The position numbers and the translations under genes were made by a program. DNA of 64,000 nucleotides. Origin: Megalobrama amblycephala. Taxonomy: Eukaryota; Chordata; Actinopteri; Cypriniformes; Xenocyprididae. The stretch spans positions 68,482,595 through 68,546,594 of the forward strand of contig NC_063044.1 of NCBI RefSeq assembly GCF_018812025.1, read 5' to 3'. Shown one piece after another: positions 45,838 to 58,855 of the stretch; within the stretch, counting starts at the first letter, position 1; each line of letters begins with the position of its first letter. The notes under the pieces are model-generated. The model worked only from the letters and a program-made list of their open reading frames with translations, ran no database searches and had not been told where the DNA came from.

Positions 45838-46652
45838 GTAAGTTTTTACATTTTTAAATAGATTCTACATATGTTGTATACTCCTTTGTCTACTCTATAG
45901 CAAACCAATCAAAGACATAATTTCTTTGTTTTTGATAAAAACGATAAATAGCTTGTTTGATAGTGAACACCATTGGGGGCATTACAGATATCTAAACTCT
46001 AAAAAGCAGTGTATAGTGTTTAGTTGGTACTTGTGGGTGCTAATCCTGAACTATATAAAAGCTGTTGGTGTGACCAAATGGAGTCACATCGAGTTAAATA
46101 TTATACTAAATACTAAATATTATTTTTGTCTTAAATACAAATTTTTGTTATTTATTTTACACAAAACACATTTTTGAATGGCTTATACCTGATAAAACAT
46201 TCTGTATCTTTGTTTCTGCCGTTATTACATGTATTACTGACATAATACGGAAATTCTGGAAAATTAAACGATAGGCAGCTTGTAAAAAAGAAAGAAAGAT
46301 AAAACAGTGTTCACTTTGTTCCTTGTGACCAGTCTGTCAGGCAGAACTGGTTTTGAAATATTTGCTTAAATACTTTCAGTGACATTTGACAGTGCTAGTT
46401 TTCATCTTGTCATGTATATGAGTTGAGAAACATGTTTAAGGAAGTGCAGTAACTATATTTAAATTTTATACAAATACGCTGACCCACACTGACCAACTGC
46501 AAAATAAGATTTTTTTTTTGTTTTTTTTGTTATCAAATTATGTTGCCAGTCTATTTTTTAAATATATCAAAAATATAAAAGTGATTTAATTAAAAGACGC
46601 ATACAGTATGTTTTGATTTTTTCTATATATGCAATGTATTCTGATATTGCAG

Positions 46653-49600
46653 GACTGTGTCCAGTCGACTGTGCCTCATCCACTGCACACATTCTCAACT
46701 TTTCTGCCAGGTTTGTATGTTTGATGTACCTTAGACTTGTGTCATTTTGAGTAGTTGCTATAAAAACTATATTGCATGTGCAATTTAAAGTTAGTCACAC
46801 TGAATGAACAACAACAAAAAAACAAAACATAAAAACTACACTAAGTATATTTCTATATTACTAAGTATATTTTTATATTATACCCTAACTTTCTATAGGT
46901 CGAATTGAACATTGTTACATGAAGTTTATGTGAAAGTTGCATGAAGGAAGAACAAGGATTTTGTTGTTTGAAATGACTGAAATGTGGTTCTAATTAAAAA
47001 AAAAGTAAAAAAAAAAAAAAAAAAAAAAAATCAAAAGGCCTAGAATAGGATTCATTGATATTATTAAAATATTGCAATTATTATTGTAATCTAGGACAAT
47101 TTCCACAACACCCAGCCCGCCCCCTTCCTGAACCAGGTATGATTCATAATTCACATGAAAGTTATCTAGTCATTCAAATCCAAATACTCTTTTTGACAGT
47201 CAATTCTTCTTTACACTTTTTTCTGAGAGTGCAAAAAATATATAGTAATAGCTTTTTTTGTTTTTCTCCAAAAATATTATAATTCTAATGATGATCTAAT
47301 AAATAGGATCTTACAGCTGAATATTTACTTTTAAATAATTAATCAAATAAAGGCTACTATTACTAAATGTTCATAACAAAATCATTATAAATAATTAAAT
47401 TGTTTGATTTATTTATTTATTTTTTTTACCATGTAGTACAACTTTAAGAAGTCTTGAAAACAGTTTGAAGCATGACAAACAAGTAAGTGCCGAATAGCGC
47501 CACCACTGTTCATTTTGAAGGACGGGGTGGGAACAAGGGAGCTGGTGCATTGAGACTTCTGGCTATAAACAAAGAGATGGATGTGCAAGTTCCCAATTAA
47601 ATGTTAATTTTGTTTATGTATGTATGTATGTATTTCATTTTTGATGTCAGTAGCTACTCACACTGTGCATAATTTATATCTAATGTTGCCCTCTTACTTT
47701 TCCACCTGGTAACACTTAGGCCTAATCATTAACATTAAAGTTTCTCAGCTTATGGAATTCAGATGTAAAATATATTGTTCTCATTCTGCTATATTTGTAC
47801 ATATGACCATAACTTCGACATGGGCAATTATATCATAATCATAATAAGGCATATTGAAATATGAGTATTATAAAATGTCATCCCTCCTATTTTTTTTTTC
47901 TCTATTAGATCCCTTGAAAAAATCAAGGAGGAATTTCTGTCATTCATTAAAGAAGGTAAGGACTAGTTAAAAATGTCTTCGCTTGCATAAGCTGTTATAT
48001 TCTCATTTTACCAGTATATTTTTTTTTCTTTAAAAATCTCATGAGGAGGTGAATTCTCATTAAAATAAGTGTAATGAAAAGACAATATAAACATTAAACT
48101 CTTTTAAGATGGCTAGTTGTAACAGAAGGATGAGTGAGATTTCAAGCTGCCATTTCTCTCAGTGTTTGAAGCTGTAATGGAGCATGTGCTGTTCACTGAC
48201 AGACACACTGCGTTAAAGAAAGAATCGCCCGCTGATCGACGGCAATGTTGTCATGTTTTGGAGACTCCCATTTTGTAGTAATGGGACTGTGTAGTGCACG
48301 TGTGCAAATACTGAAAGCAGATCTTGACCAGTAACAAGATCTGTGGCATTTGCACAGATCGTCTATACAGAGTATTACTGTAAATTGAGAGAGATTCTCA
48401 AACATGCCTCTTACATTCGGAAGAACCTGTGATCGCAGCAAACTTCGGCTAGAGAAGACGCGTCCCACCTGGATCAGCACTTGGACGAACATGAGCTTCT
48501 CCAACAAATCTTCATAAAGAGACCAAGGCATCAAATGGCTCAAGTGGAAGAAAGGTGACCCTCAGTACACTTATTATAAATGACTGACGTCAGAAACACA
48601 CAAAGCATCACATTCACTGGTGTTATCATGTGTAAATAACACTTGGGCTTATTTCTGATTAAAGGCACACATGAATTTAAACACACATACGGTTTTAGTA
48701 TCATTCCCTGTCTATTCGCACAAATGCTGTTCAGTCAGATGTGTCAAGTGGTTCAATTATAGAAAGAAAGGAACAAATGAATCTCAAACTGGAGAGCAAG
48801 AATAGGATCTGTCCCTGTTCATGGAGAGGGAAATGCGGATGAGAAGACATTGCACAAATCTCGTGAATATCATGATGTGTTCTGGACTTATTCACTGGCA
48901 GATCCATCAGGATTCAAGCGAGAGTGTGAAGACTTCTCTTTTGAGGGACGAAGAGTCACAATCAAGACAACGAGCGTGAGATGATTTATCATATGGTTAA
49001 TAGGATTCATCCGTACCTCTTATTCCTGGACACTTTACAAAACTTGAAATAAAACTGATTGATAGAGATTCATGAAATCTGTGTGTAATTTACATTCTGT
49101 GTGCAAAAGTTGAAATAAACTCACTGTTGCACACTTGCTGCATACTGTAACACCTCATAAATGTCCTTGTCTGCATGTCATTTCTCGTCATTTCTAATCT
49201 GTTATTAACTACTAATAATTTTGCATTAGATGCCGTGGACCTCAGTGGGATTGCAAACTTTGTAAAGCGTAATCGTGACTTGAAGATCCCACTCCTGAAA
49301 CCAAGAGGTTCTGCTCTGAGAATTTGTGGGCAGGAAGGAACCGTGTACGAAGGGGATGAAGAACAGCTTGAAGCCTGGAAAGATTATTACCTGCCAGAAC
49401 GGACGGAAATGGAGGTGATTGGTGCCATTGATGACTTCCCATGTGACGCGTTTGGTCTGCAGTTGGTGCTTCTGTTGGGTGAAGATGGAAGGGTCTTTGC
49501 CTACGAGGATGAGCTTTTGCACCTCGTAGCCGTGAATTTGAGGGACCTGCTCCAATGCCAGATGGTTTTCCCTGGAATGGAAACCTTCAAGCTTGGAGAA

Positions 49601-50382
49601 TGTTTTGAAGAGCCGGTGAGGTCATACGCTGTACCAACATACATTTATAACGTTTCAGTGAAGAAGAGGTTTGAGTAACTATGTCTCTGAGCAACAGTGA
49701 ATTCATAGTTTTGAGATTCATTGACTCACTCATAAAACTTACTTGATGCTGAAAAGTGTGTAAAGCACAGATAAAAACTATGATAAGTGTTGTGACACAA
49801 ACACTGAACAGTCCTGGTGCTGCTGGACTGTACTGGAACAGCCAATCAAATTCAAGTATCACTGAGATCAAGTCATAAGATGAAACCATAATAATGAACA
49901 TTCATGTTCCAGATATTTTGAAGTCAGTATCTATATATCATGTTGATTATATTCAGTTTTTAAGCATATTCATACGTTTGTTTCACAGACTGCAGAAGAA
50001 TACCATGAAATGATGGAAAGTGACGAGGTCAAAGAAATGAAGAAATTACACAAGGAGTTCAGACAATCTCTGGAGCATGAGTTTCTGAACACACAGAGCT
50101 GTAATGTAAGATTACAGATTGTTCTTTTATATTTATTTATTGCCATGAATACATGTTGTGTAATAATAGTAGCCAAATGTCAGTGTTTACTAAGTTTGAC
50201 CTTTGACCTTGCCTTTTTTTTTTTTTCTTTTTTTTTAACAGGTTCATATGCAAAAACAAGTGTGTTCAGAGAATTTCACTTCAAGCACAAAACAAAGAAT
50301 TCAAGAACATCCATTAATATGCAATTGCAAGCTGGAGATGTCAGGGTCCTGCTCTCACAGTCGTATCTGTTTTGTCTCGTAA
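46653..50382 (+). CDS. SUKH/US22-family-like gene
   Basis: SUKH-superfamily proteins include bacterial toxin-immunity proteins and the US22 family named from betaherpesviruses, with animal members. Five exons join in frame: 46653-46710, 47909-47955, 49230-49615, 49989-50105 and 50242-50382 (TAA). Together they encode about 248 residues. The third exon holds the likely domain: VIGAIDDFP, then LQLVLLLGEDGRVFAYEDE, then LLHLVAVNLRDLL, a beta-beta-helix pattern as in US22-type repeats. The fourth is helical and charged. No in-frame ATG precedes the domain exon, so the true start exon is missing from the model or the gene is broken. The first Met in the domain exon is MEVIGAIDD. Two other possible exons (47095-47136, 47448-47492) do not fit the phases. 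Family assignment is from pattern memory. Confidence 0.55.
47009..47030 (+). repeat. Poly-A run in intron
   Basis: About 22 A residues, with no adjoining retroelement recognised. Confidence 0.8.
48180..48560. other. Possible exon remnant in intron of the SUKH-like gene
   Basis: The plus strand has coding-like base composition between flanking AT-rich DNA and ends at AGAAAG before GTGACC. However, it has several stops in every plus frame. A 116-codon minus frame exists but resembles nothing I know. I read it as decayed coding or element sequence. Confidence 0.25.
48790..49051 (+). pseudogene. Unrecognised degraded coding segment
   Basis: One plus frame reads GSVPVHGEGNADEKTLHKSR, then EYHDVFWTYSLADPSGFKRE and CEDFSFEGRRVTIKTTSVR, before a stop. 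The overlapping frame continues as EMIYHMVNRIHPYLLFLDTL and ends QNLK with a stop. The natural-looking composition and single frame change suggest an exon broken by one frameshift. The family is unknown. It lies just upstream of the SUKH/US22-like domain exon. Confidence 0.4.
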
Positions 50383-51048
50383 TGTTTCTTTGTCTTGTGC
50401 TTGAGCTCTGTCTTTGTTTGTGTTGGTCATATGCTTCCCTCATCCCACCTCCTTATTTCTTGTTACTGTGACACCCTAAAGTATTTTGGGTATTGTGTTT
50501 GGGATTGTGGAAGAAAGAGTTTATTTTTTATATACTATTTTTCATATTGTATTTGTCAAATGTAACAGGAAGCTGAAAAATGTCAGGTGTAAATCATTGT
50601 TTATTGGTGAGTGAGATCGGTACTCTTATTTTGAAAATGAGCTGAGGACTCCTCACAATTGCTGGGGATTATGTGCGATACGTTTGCTCCCGTCTCCTCA
50701 ATTTTTCGTATTTTAACAGGTGTGGCTTTTGTGTATAAATGTTCCGGTTTATGAAGATATTGAAAATGCGTAGATCATCCGCCATTTGTGGACACTGTGA
50801 AATGCATTTTATTCATACAGGCTTCAGTTTAGGTTCAGGTTAGGATGTTCTTTATGTGTTTATTCATACTATATGTGTGTTTGGTTAATCAGAGTTCATG
50901 TGTGACACAAATGTCAATGCCAGTTTCTCAGTTGGTCACACCAGCACAGATTTTGCACCTCTTATTTTTCTTTTCTTTCTTTCTTTTTTTTTCTTTTGGG
51001 TGGGGCTACAACATGGGATTAATCAATGCATGCTGATGAATAGTTGTC

Positions 51049-51430
51049 TTAAAGGAACACTCCACTTTTTAAAAGTATAGGCTCATTTTCCAACTCCCCT
51101 AGAGTTAAACAGTTGAGTTTTACCGTTTTCGAATCCATTCAGCCGATCTCCAGGTTTGGCGGTACCACTTTTAGCATAGCTTAGCATAGTTCATTGAATC
51201 TGATTAGACCGTTAGCATCTCGCTCAAAAATGACCAAAGAGTTTCGATATTTTTGACTCTTCTGTAGTTACATCATGTACTAAGACTGACGGAAAATGAA
51301 AAGTTGCGCTTCTCTTGGCTGATATGGCTGGGAACTATACTCTCATTCAGGCGTAATAATAAAGGAACTTTGCTGCCGTACCATGGGTGCAGCAGGAGCA
51401 ATGATATTACGCAGAAGAGTGTTCCTTTAA
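51049..51430. mobile_element. TTAA-flanked miniature element
   Basis: TTAAAGGAACACTCCACTTT at the left is inverted at the right as AGTGTTCCTTTAA, with TTAA at both borders. It has the look of a very common fish miniature element. No coding content. Confidence 0.75.
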
Positions 51431-51899
51431 TCTGCATACCTTAGTTTTGCACTGATGTAAAAAGACTGACTGTGGCATGATACCTCATGTTGGCAAAATG
51501 TTTTAATCTTTTAACTATCAAATAAAAAATCTATCAGTCAAAAACAGAATTGTCTGACTTTGTGTTTGTGAAATTATATACTTCACACAAAAACCATGAA
51601 ACAAAAGTAGACAGGCGGAATGTGACGCAAATTCACTCTCTAACAGCAGGTGGCGCTTATGGAAGAGCAGTCATACAGCGTTTCCTTGGTTACTGCTGTA
51701 AACAAAACAGCACTGCGCTTATAAATAGCTACTTTATTGAGGTAAGATGAAAATAAAATGCCACTGAAGACAGTAACTTTCAACCACTATAATGTCAGGA
51801 CCGAATAAAATAATTAGTTTTATTTAAAGCCATTTGATTAGCTGAATGAATGTATGCAGGTATATTCCACGTATATATGCAACTCCTCCTTTGCATGGT

Positions 51900-52155
51900 C
51901 AGACTTGAAGACTTTGCCCATTGGCCTCTATCCATCATGGCCTCCTAATCATCCCCATACACTGATTGATTTCATCACTCTTGTCTCCTCTCCACCAATA
52001 AGCTGGTGTGTGGTGGGCGTTCTGGCGCAGTATGGCTGCCATCCATCATCCAGGTGATGCTGCACATTGGTGGGGGTTGAGGAGATTCCCCCTTCAATAT
52101 GCAAAACGCTTTGAGTACCCAGAAAAGTGCTATATAAATGTAAGGAATTAATTAT
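51900..52155 (+). repeat. LINE/SINE 3' tail
   Basis: It ends with AAAGTGCTATATAAATGTAA and then TTATTATT, a typical 3' end of L2/CR1-like LINEs in fish. Only the 3' portion is present. Confidence 0.55.
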
Positions 52156-52159
52156 TATT

Positions 52160-53150
52160 CTTAATTAAGACATTGTATGCATCGATGTTAACTATGTTGT
52201 TTGTTACTGATGCTTTAACCAGTCTCAGTAAAGACCATTATATCTTTATTGGTCAAATCGTCCCAAACACTTAAAGAATCCATTTTATTTATCAGACTGT
52301 GCACATTCAGATGAAAAAATTGTAATCCATTTGAAAATTTAAGTTCGTCAGGTGTTTGAAGTTGACCGGGTTGGGGTGGACATTACCCGATAGTAGAAGC
52401 AAAATGAAGACTAATTATGTTCTCCTCACTGGGCCTTCAGACGAATCTTTACAATAGGTGAGTGTCCTAAGTAGTGAAACTCTCCTCTTGCCCTATATGT
52501 CAACAGAAAACCCCACTACAAATAATATGACATACTTACAAGTTGTGATCCATAAACAACAGACTGTCCCAACAACATGGGAACAGCAACGTCTTTCAGG
52601 AGAAGCTTTTGTGCGTAGCCTGCATTGTATTCGCTTAGGTTCTGGAAGCTGTTCTCCGTAAACATTTGCAGAACAGACAAACGTTAGGGTTATAATGTTC
52701 AGGAATAGTGTTAAAAATACATCTTAACCACTCTAAGTTCATCTACCTTAGGACAAACTTTTTTCTGGGGTGGAAAAAACAATGACAACACTCTTCATCT
52801 TCTCTAACACAGCTCAACCAGGCCTCACCGCCTTTTTTGCAAATTCTGTGGGTGGAGATTATTTAAATGACATTTTGACTTCACAAGATCCAAAAAAAAA
52901 AAACACATAGTAGCCCAAATGAGCCGTTGTAGTTCTTGATTCTGTGGATTCTGTTAAATAAAATATCTCCCTTTGGAGTGGATTTTGAGCTTTGTAACCT
53001 TGCAGATCTTTTTTATGCTCAAACAGCAACATTATAGACTAACTAAAGATGAAAAAGTTAAAAAGCATTATATGACCTCTTTAACACAAAGTTTCTTTGG
53101 GTAAAAGCTCTTTCATTGTAAGTTACCCTTGTGTGTTCCTATAACAATTA
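52160..53150. other. Non-coding interval
   Basis: No gene is supported. A segment near 52945-53060 (AAATAAAATATCTCCCTTTGG) is similar to part of the element at 2103-2200, so it is element-derived. Confidence 0.35.
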
Positions 53151-53154
53151 ACCT

Positions 53155-54612
53155 TGTTAGGCTCATCTTGTCCAACCTTGTTAGGGTCTACCTGTCCGCT
53201 AGACCCTATCCCCACTCACCAATTGTCTACTTATCTCACACAGAACAACCTCCTTGACAACCACCAGTCTGGCTTCAAGAGTGGCCACTCAACTGAGACT
53301 GCCTTGCTCTCAGTCACTGAAGCCCTGAGACTGGCACGAGCGACTTCAAAATCATCAGTACTCATCTTGCTAGATCTGTCTGCTGCTTTTGACACAGTCA
53401 ACCACCAGATCCTCCTGTCAACCCTCATGTCGAAGGGCATCTCGGGAACTGCACTCCAGTGGTTCGAGTCTTACCTCTCAGGTAGGTCCTTCAGGGTATC
53501 CTGGAGAGGTGAAGTGTCCAAGTCACATCATCTTGCTACTGGGGTACCTCAGGGCTCAGTGCTTGGACCATTTCTCTTTTCCATCTACATGTCATCACTA
53601 GGATCTGTCATTCAGGAACATGGTTTTTCCTAACACTGTTATGCTGATGACACAGCATAACTTCACTTCAGCTCAACCTTGCAAAAACGGAACTGCTTGT
53701 GGTCGGTGCCAACCCAACACTTCATCACAACCTTTCAGTTCAACTTGGGTCATCAACCATTACTCCTTCCAGGACAGCCAGGAACCTTGGAGTGGTGATG
53801 GATGATTATTTAAGATTCACAGATCATGTTGCGACAACAGCCCGGCCCTGCAGATTTGCCTTGTACAACATCAGGAAGATTAGACCCTTCCTATCGGAAC
53901 ATTCCACACAAATTCTCGTCCAAGCTCTTGTTCTATCAAGACTGGACTATTGTAATGCTCTCTTGGCTGGCCTTCCAGCATGCACTGTCAAGCCTCTACA
54001 ACTGATCCAGAACGCTGCAGCAAGACTGGTCTTCAACGAGCCGAAGAGAGCGCACGTCACTCCTCTCTTCATCAGTCTGCATTGGCTGCCAGTAGCTGCT
54101 TGCATCCAATTCAAGGCTCTGATGTTTGCCTACAGAACGACCGCTGGCTCTGCACCGCTATACCTTAACTCACTACTTTAGACTTATGCGCCCTCCAGAA
54201 GCTTGCGTTCTGCAAGTCAATGGCGCCTTGTGGTGCCATCCCAAAGGGGCACAAAATCACTCTCACGGACCTTTCTCCGGGGTCTGTTCCTGGCTGGTGG
54301 AATGACCTGACATGCTCTATCCGAGCAGCTGAGTCTTTAGCCATTTTCAAAAAAACTGCTAAAGACATCTTTTTCGTCAACACTTGACCCAGTAAGCTGT
54401 AAGCACTTATTTTTATTTATCTTTCTCCAATTTCTACTCTTTCTATCTGTGTATTTTTTAAAAAAAATTCCTTGCTGATTTTACTGATTAAACTATGACT
54501 TGACACAGCACTTACATACTGTTGTACTCATGTTGATTTTATTGCTTCTACTATTCTCATTTGTAAGTAGCTTTGGAGAAAAACATCTGCTAAATGACTA
54601 AATGTAAATGTT
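53155..54612 (+). pseudogene. L2-like LINE, reverse transcriptase with lesions
   Basis: A reverse transcriptase of L2 type. The first part (53154-53633) shows GFKSGHSTETALL, DLSAAFDTVNHQILL and GVPQGSVLGPFLF. A stop at 53631-53633 falls just before the catalytic YADD (53640-53651), with further frame changes. The second part (53699-54181) shows RNLGVVMDD, LDYCNALLAGLP and QNAAARLV. The 3' end (ATCTGCTAAATGACTAAATG) is complete. The endonuclease is absent, so this is a 5'-truncated, inactive copy. Confidence 0.85.
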
Positions 54613-54614
54613 TT

Positions 54615-54992
54615 ACTTGTGTTTGTCAGTTGTTAAATGCTCCAGTGGTCATGGAGCTTGGCCCACCACAGTCACCAGCATGCCCAGTTCTGATGGTCAG
54701 TAGCCTTGTGCTTTCAGTGTCTTCCACTCCAGTTGTCTTCACACCATAGTCTGTTCATAATATGGCGGCCTCACCAGAGCCTCTTAGGTCATCCACAAAT
54801 TTTCTGTCTGCTCTGACACGAAGGTCATCCACAACTTTTCTGTCTGCTCTGACATGACCACAGAGGTTGTTCCTGATCTGCCTGTCTGCACCAACACGAC
54901 CACAGAGGTTGTTCCTGAACTGCTTGTCTGCCAAATAATGTACCAGCTATCAATGTAAAGCTGCTTTGACACAATCTACATTGTAAAAAGCA
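54615..54992 (+). repeat. Second LINE/SINE-like tail
   Basis: It ends AAAAAGCACTATATAAAAAA after GCTGCTTTGACACAATCTAC, a typical 3' end of small fish retroelements. It contains internal near-repeats of GACCACAGAGGTTGTTCCTG (54869 and 54899) and GTCATCCACAA (54789, 54828). Confidence 0.5.
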
Positions 54993-56670
54993 CTATATAA
55001 AAAAAAAATAAAGGTGACCAGAGTAGAGCCGACAGGACTGAAGACCCCGACGGTGGAGCAGATGACCACAACAGCATAAACCACCACTAAAGAGTAAAGT
55101 CCACACAACCCATTTAAGCTTATTATCCAATACTATACCAAGGTATTTATAGTTTGTAACTAATTGTATTGGCTCCCCATTAATTGATGTAGGGTGAAAT
55201 GTATTTTTATCTCTAAAATCAATATCCATCTATTTTGTTTTTGAAGTATTCTATGGAAGATTTGATTTTTCACACCAAATTAGAAAGAAGTCCAAAACAG
55301 GCCCATGCTTTTCCTCCCCATCATGTAAAAGACTTTCTAAAGCAGTATTGTGTGCATATTTAATAATGTATCTATTCTTAAAGGAACTTCATCAAGAATT
55401 AGTATATAAAATAAAAAGTAAAGGAGATAAAACACATCCTTGGGGTGATCCAACTGAGGTAATCATTTTATCAGAAAAAGATCCTCCTAACTTTACCAGC
55501 TGAGTTCTAAGACTGAGAAAGTAAGTCACCCATGTAATCAATTTGTTTCAAGTGAGAATTGCCAGAATATCAGCTAAAATAGTAGGAGAAATATAATTAA
55601 AAGCTGATGAAAAGTCCACAAATAAAATTTTAGCATGAGTCCTGTTTCTCTAAGTGAGAGTGCAGCAAATGCAGAACTGTTAAGACTGCATCCTCTATCC
55701 CCCTAGAGGCTTGGTATGCAAACTGCAAGGGATCAAAAAGATGCTGTTTGAGATACAATGTATTTTTTTCACTAAGCGCTCAAAACTCTTCATCAGTAAG
55801 GATGTAAGTGCTATTGGTCGAAAGTTTAATCCTGAAGGTCTAGAAACGTTTGCCACAGGAACTATTGTAGATGTTTTCCATAGAGCAGGTACAATACCAG
55901 TATTATAAGACACTCTAAAGATATTAGTAAAGACTGGCACTAACTGAACAGCACAATGTTTTAGAACGTTACCGCATATTTTATCCGGGCCTGCACTTTT
56001 ATGAGGGTTACACTTCTTAACGGTCTGACTGACCTCTAATTCATCAATATAAAAACCAGCAGAAGAGTTTATCTTCAAAAATTATGGCATCTCTGAAACA
56101 GCGTTCCCACATCTACTGTCAAAATGACAAAAGTATGAGTTAAGCTGATTGGCCATCTTCAGCTCCTCATTTCCTTGTAACACCAGAGGTGGGTTACCTC
56201 TTCCCTTATGGGGTACATTTGTCATGGTCTTAATCCCCTGCCAAGCTTGTCTGGCATTTCCACATGTCAAGGAGGACTCTTTTGCCTTTTAATTTGCCCC
56301 TGTATATCCCTCAAGTTTGCCTCATCCTTCTGATTTATATGCTGTTTTTTTTTTTTTTTTTTTGCCGTCATCTTTTTATAAGGGTCTTTAATTCTTTAGA
56401 CACCCAGGGTTTATCATTTCGGAATCCTTTGCATATCTTAAAGGGGATAACAGAATCAACACAAAAAATGATATAATCAGTAACTGCCCCAACCTGTTCA
56501 TTAATGTCTGAACTATCAAAGACCTCCCACTGGGTGCATTCAAAACACCCCTGCAAAGCTGTTATACCATCATTGTCCCACAATTTAACAGTCTTCATCT
56601 GGGGCTTCTCTCTTTCAAGTAATCTCTGGTAGACAGGGCGAAGGTAGACAACACTATGATCAGACAATGA
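54990..56670 (-). pseudogene. LINE on minus strand, broken
   Basis: Read on the minus strand from 56667, the frame gives SDHSVVYLRPVYQRLLE and PWVSKELKTLIKR (endonuclease end and linker). It then gives QAWQGIKTMTN (56270-56082). Next come reverse transcriptase blocks KSAGPDKICGNVLKHCA, LWKTSTIVPV and NFRPIALTSLLMKSFER (56078-55695). Last is YKYLGIVLDNKLKW near 55130. Frameshifts and stops separate these pieces and the palm core is lost. It probably belongs to the CR1/Rex1/L2 group. A T run is at about 56344-56363. Confidence 0.75.
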
Positions 56671-56739
56671 TCGTGAAGTTTATGCATTTTTAACAGTTCC
56701 ATATCACATTGTTATATGTGAAGGTTGCAGCAGAGATGA

Positions 56740-57130
56740 GACGTATCCGGCAGGCCCGGATTGGCTAATCGGGAGCACCGGGAGAATTCCCGGTGGGCCG
56801 GTCAGTTTATTTGGCCACGAGGGCCGGTGTTGTCATGGCACTGGTTGAAATATGGATGCTCTAGAAACTGTTGATGCGGACAAAAGTACTAAGCTGAGTA
56901 GCCTAACTTTTTCCTTAAAACCAGTCAGTGACGTATTTAGGCCTGGATGACATGGGCAACGGCTCAGTGTGGCATCTTGCCGGCGGCAGCACGGGGTACC
57001 CGCGTGAGAAAAAATATACAAACGAATGCACGATCGTTTACCGCTCATTTGTACGTAACATCAATGATATCATGTCACTCTATGGGTAAATGAACCGGGT
57101 CAGGAGGGACTCGGAGTGTACGCCCGGAGA
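56740..57130. repeat. Element fragment with GGCCCGGATTGGC motif
   Basis: A GC-rich block with GGAGCACCGGGAGAATTCCC and GGTGGGCCGG interrupts AT-rich DNA. It resembles a dispersed DNA element seen in fish. No coding frame is convincing. Confidence 0.4.
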
Positions 57131-58755
57131 AGACAACTCACTCAAAAGTATACGAGAAGAAGGGATGAGGTGACGTCTGTAGGGACAGCGGGACAAGTTC
57201 TATATCAACGCTAAATTATGGTAAGGCAAAAGGTCTAAGCCACCGGAGGCCGATTTAGGTAGCCTAAATAAATATAAAGGAAGAGAGGAAAACATGCAAA
57301 AGATAAAGGTATGCAGCTATTTCTCATATTGCAATAATAGTAGGAAAATAATAAAATATACGGCCTATCACTTGTGTTATGTTGCTTGCTGTGCTATTAC
57401 ACATTGGCCAACAATATAATTAAACAAACGTAATACTTTTATATTTTACTGTAAATTTGTGCAGTTTTGGGGGATTTATGGTATTTTGTGATATTTATTT
57501 GCCTCAATTTGTAATAATTTAAGTATTTACATTTATATAAAATAGCAAAATGTTATGTTAATTTTTATGCCACTTTAATAAAGATCTATATCAAAGATCT
57601 ATATCTATACCTTGTATATCAAATGTGACTGGTGATCTTTTATATAACATTTATTAGGTTTTTGTTTACAACACGGAGAACTGAAACCATTCCACTGGAC
57701 ACGATTAAGAGAGATGCTTGCTTCGATACCTGCTTTAAATAACACAGTGATGAATAATGTAGACATTCTCTTGTTTAACCCATGATTTAGCACACAAAGA
57801 GAAGTATCTGCATTTCTTGTTTCAGTCACAATTTTCTATATATGGATTAAATTAATGAGTCATAGAGTTTGGACGTGAAATGATGAGAGTTGGAACCGGT
57901 TCTAACCGGTTTGTGCGCTGTAGTCTTGACAACATGTTTTTCATTACTAATCGGTTTGCATGGCAAACAAATGTGTACAGAGGACACACCTTGTTTTGTA
58001 GCTTTAGGTTTCTATTCTTTTTGGCTTAAGTTTTAAAATACTTTTTGTGTGGATTTTATTCATTGTACAATAATTTAATTTATGAAATTATCATTTATAA
58101 ATTATTAATTATAAATGGTCATAAATCCTGGAATGGATATGTGTTATGTCCTACTTACATTCTATATATAAACGTTATAATAAACTCTTGAATTACTTAA
58201 ATTATGCATTTAATTCTTCAAACTGTCTCCAAAGATTTTGATTTCCATAATAACTGATCACCTCCCCACTTTTATTTTTAAGTCCTATTTTGTCCTTTGA
58301 ACATAATTAGTTCAGTTCTTGGTCTATTATTGTCAGTGTTAAGGTTGTGTGTCTGTGTGTTTTCTGTTCTCCTGTGCTTCAGACTTTTTGGTTATGTTTA
58401 ATAAAGACTGCCTTTAGAACCTCACCTTAAATCTCTCCTTTGTCTGAAACAACCGTGACAGTAACTTAATAAACCATAAATACTACACCCATTTATACTC
58501 ATAGATGTATACAATATAAACAGTATTCAATAGTCTATAGTCAAAGTCCCTGAATCCTCTTTCTGAAGTATAATGGATGTATATTAATTTAATTGTAAAT
58601 CTTGAACAGTGCTGATTTATTTACTAACTCCAAAATGTGTTTGTTTTATCTGCAGAACAATCATGGAAAATTCAATTAATTTCATGTCCAAGAATGTCTT
58701 AATTGTTCAAGAATTTTAATTGGCATTTAAAGAGTATATTTCAAGCTTTTATATG
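57131..58755. other. Non-coding AT-rich interval
   Basis: No gene is supported; short tandem AGATCTATATC-like repeats occur near 57583-57607. Confidence 0.35.
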
Positions 58756-58855
58756 GTATCGGTGAATGTGTACGAATAAAAGAGGGCGGAGATGAAACAA
58801 TGCAGATAGGCTGAAGCTTTTGAAACAGACACTTCCTCATGTTAGTCATTTCTGA

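Noticed and set aside
47095..47136. Candidate exon between AG and GT in the SUKH-like gene
   Set aside because: No reading phase connects it to both neighbours without a stop; left out of the model.
47448..47492. Candidate exon (TTLRSLENSLKHDKQ)
   Set aside because: It joins the preceding exon in phase but leaves phase 0, which makes the next exon stop at once. It may be an alternative exon.
48193..48543. 116-codon minus-strand frame
   Set aside because: No motif or splice support; likely a shadow of decayed plus-strand sequence.
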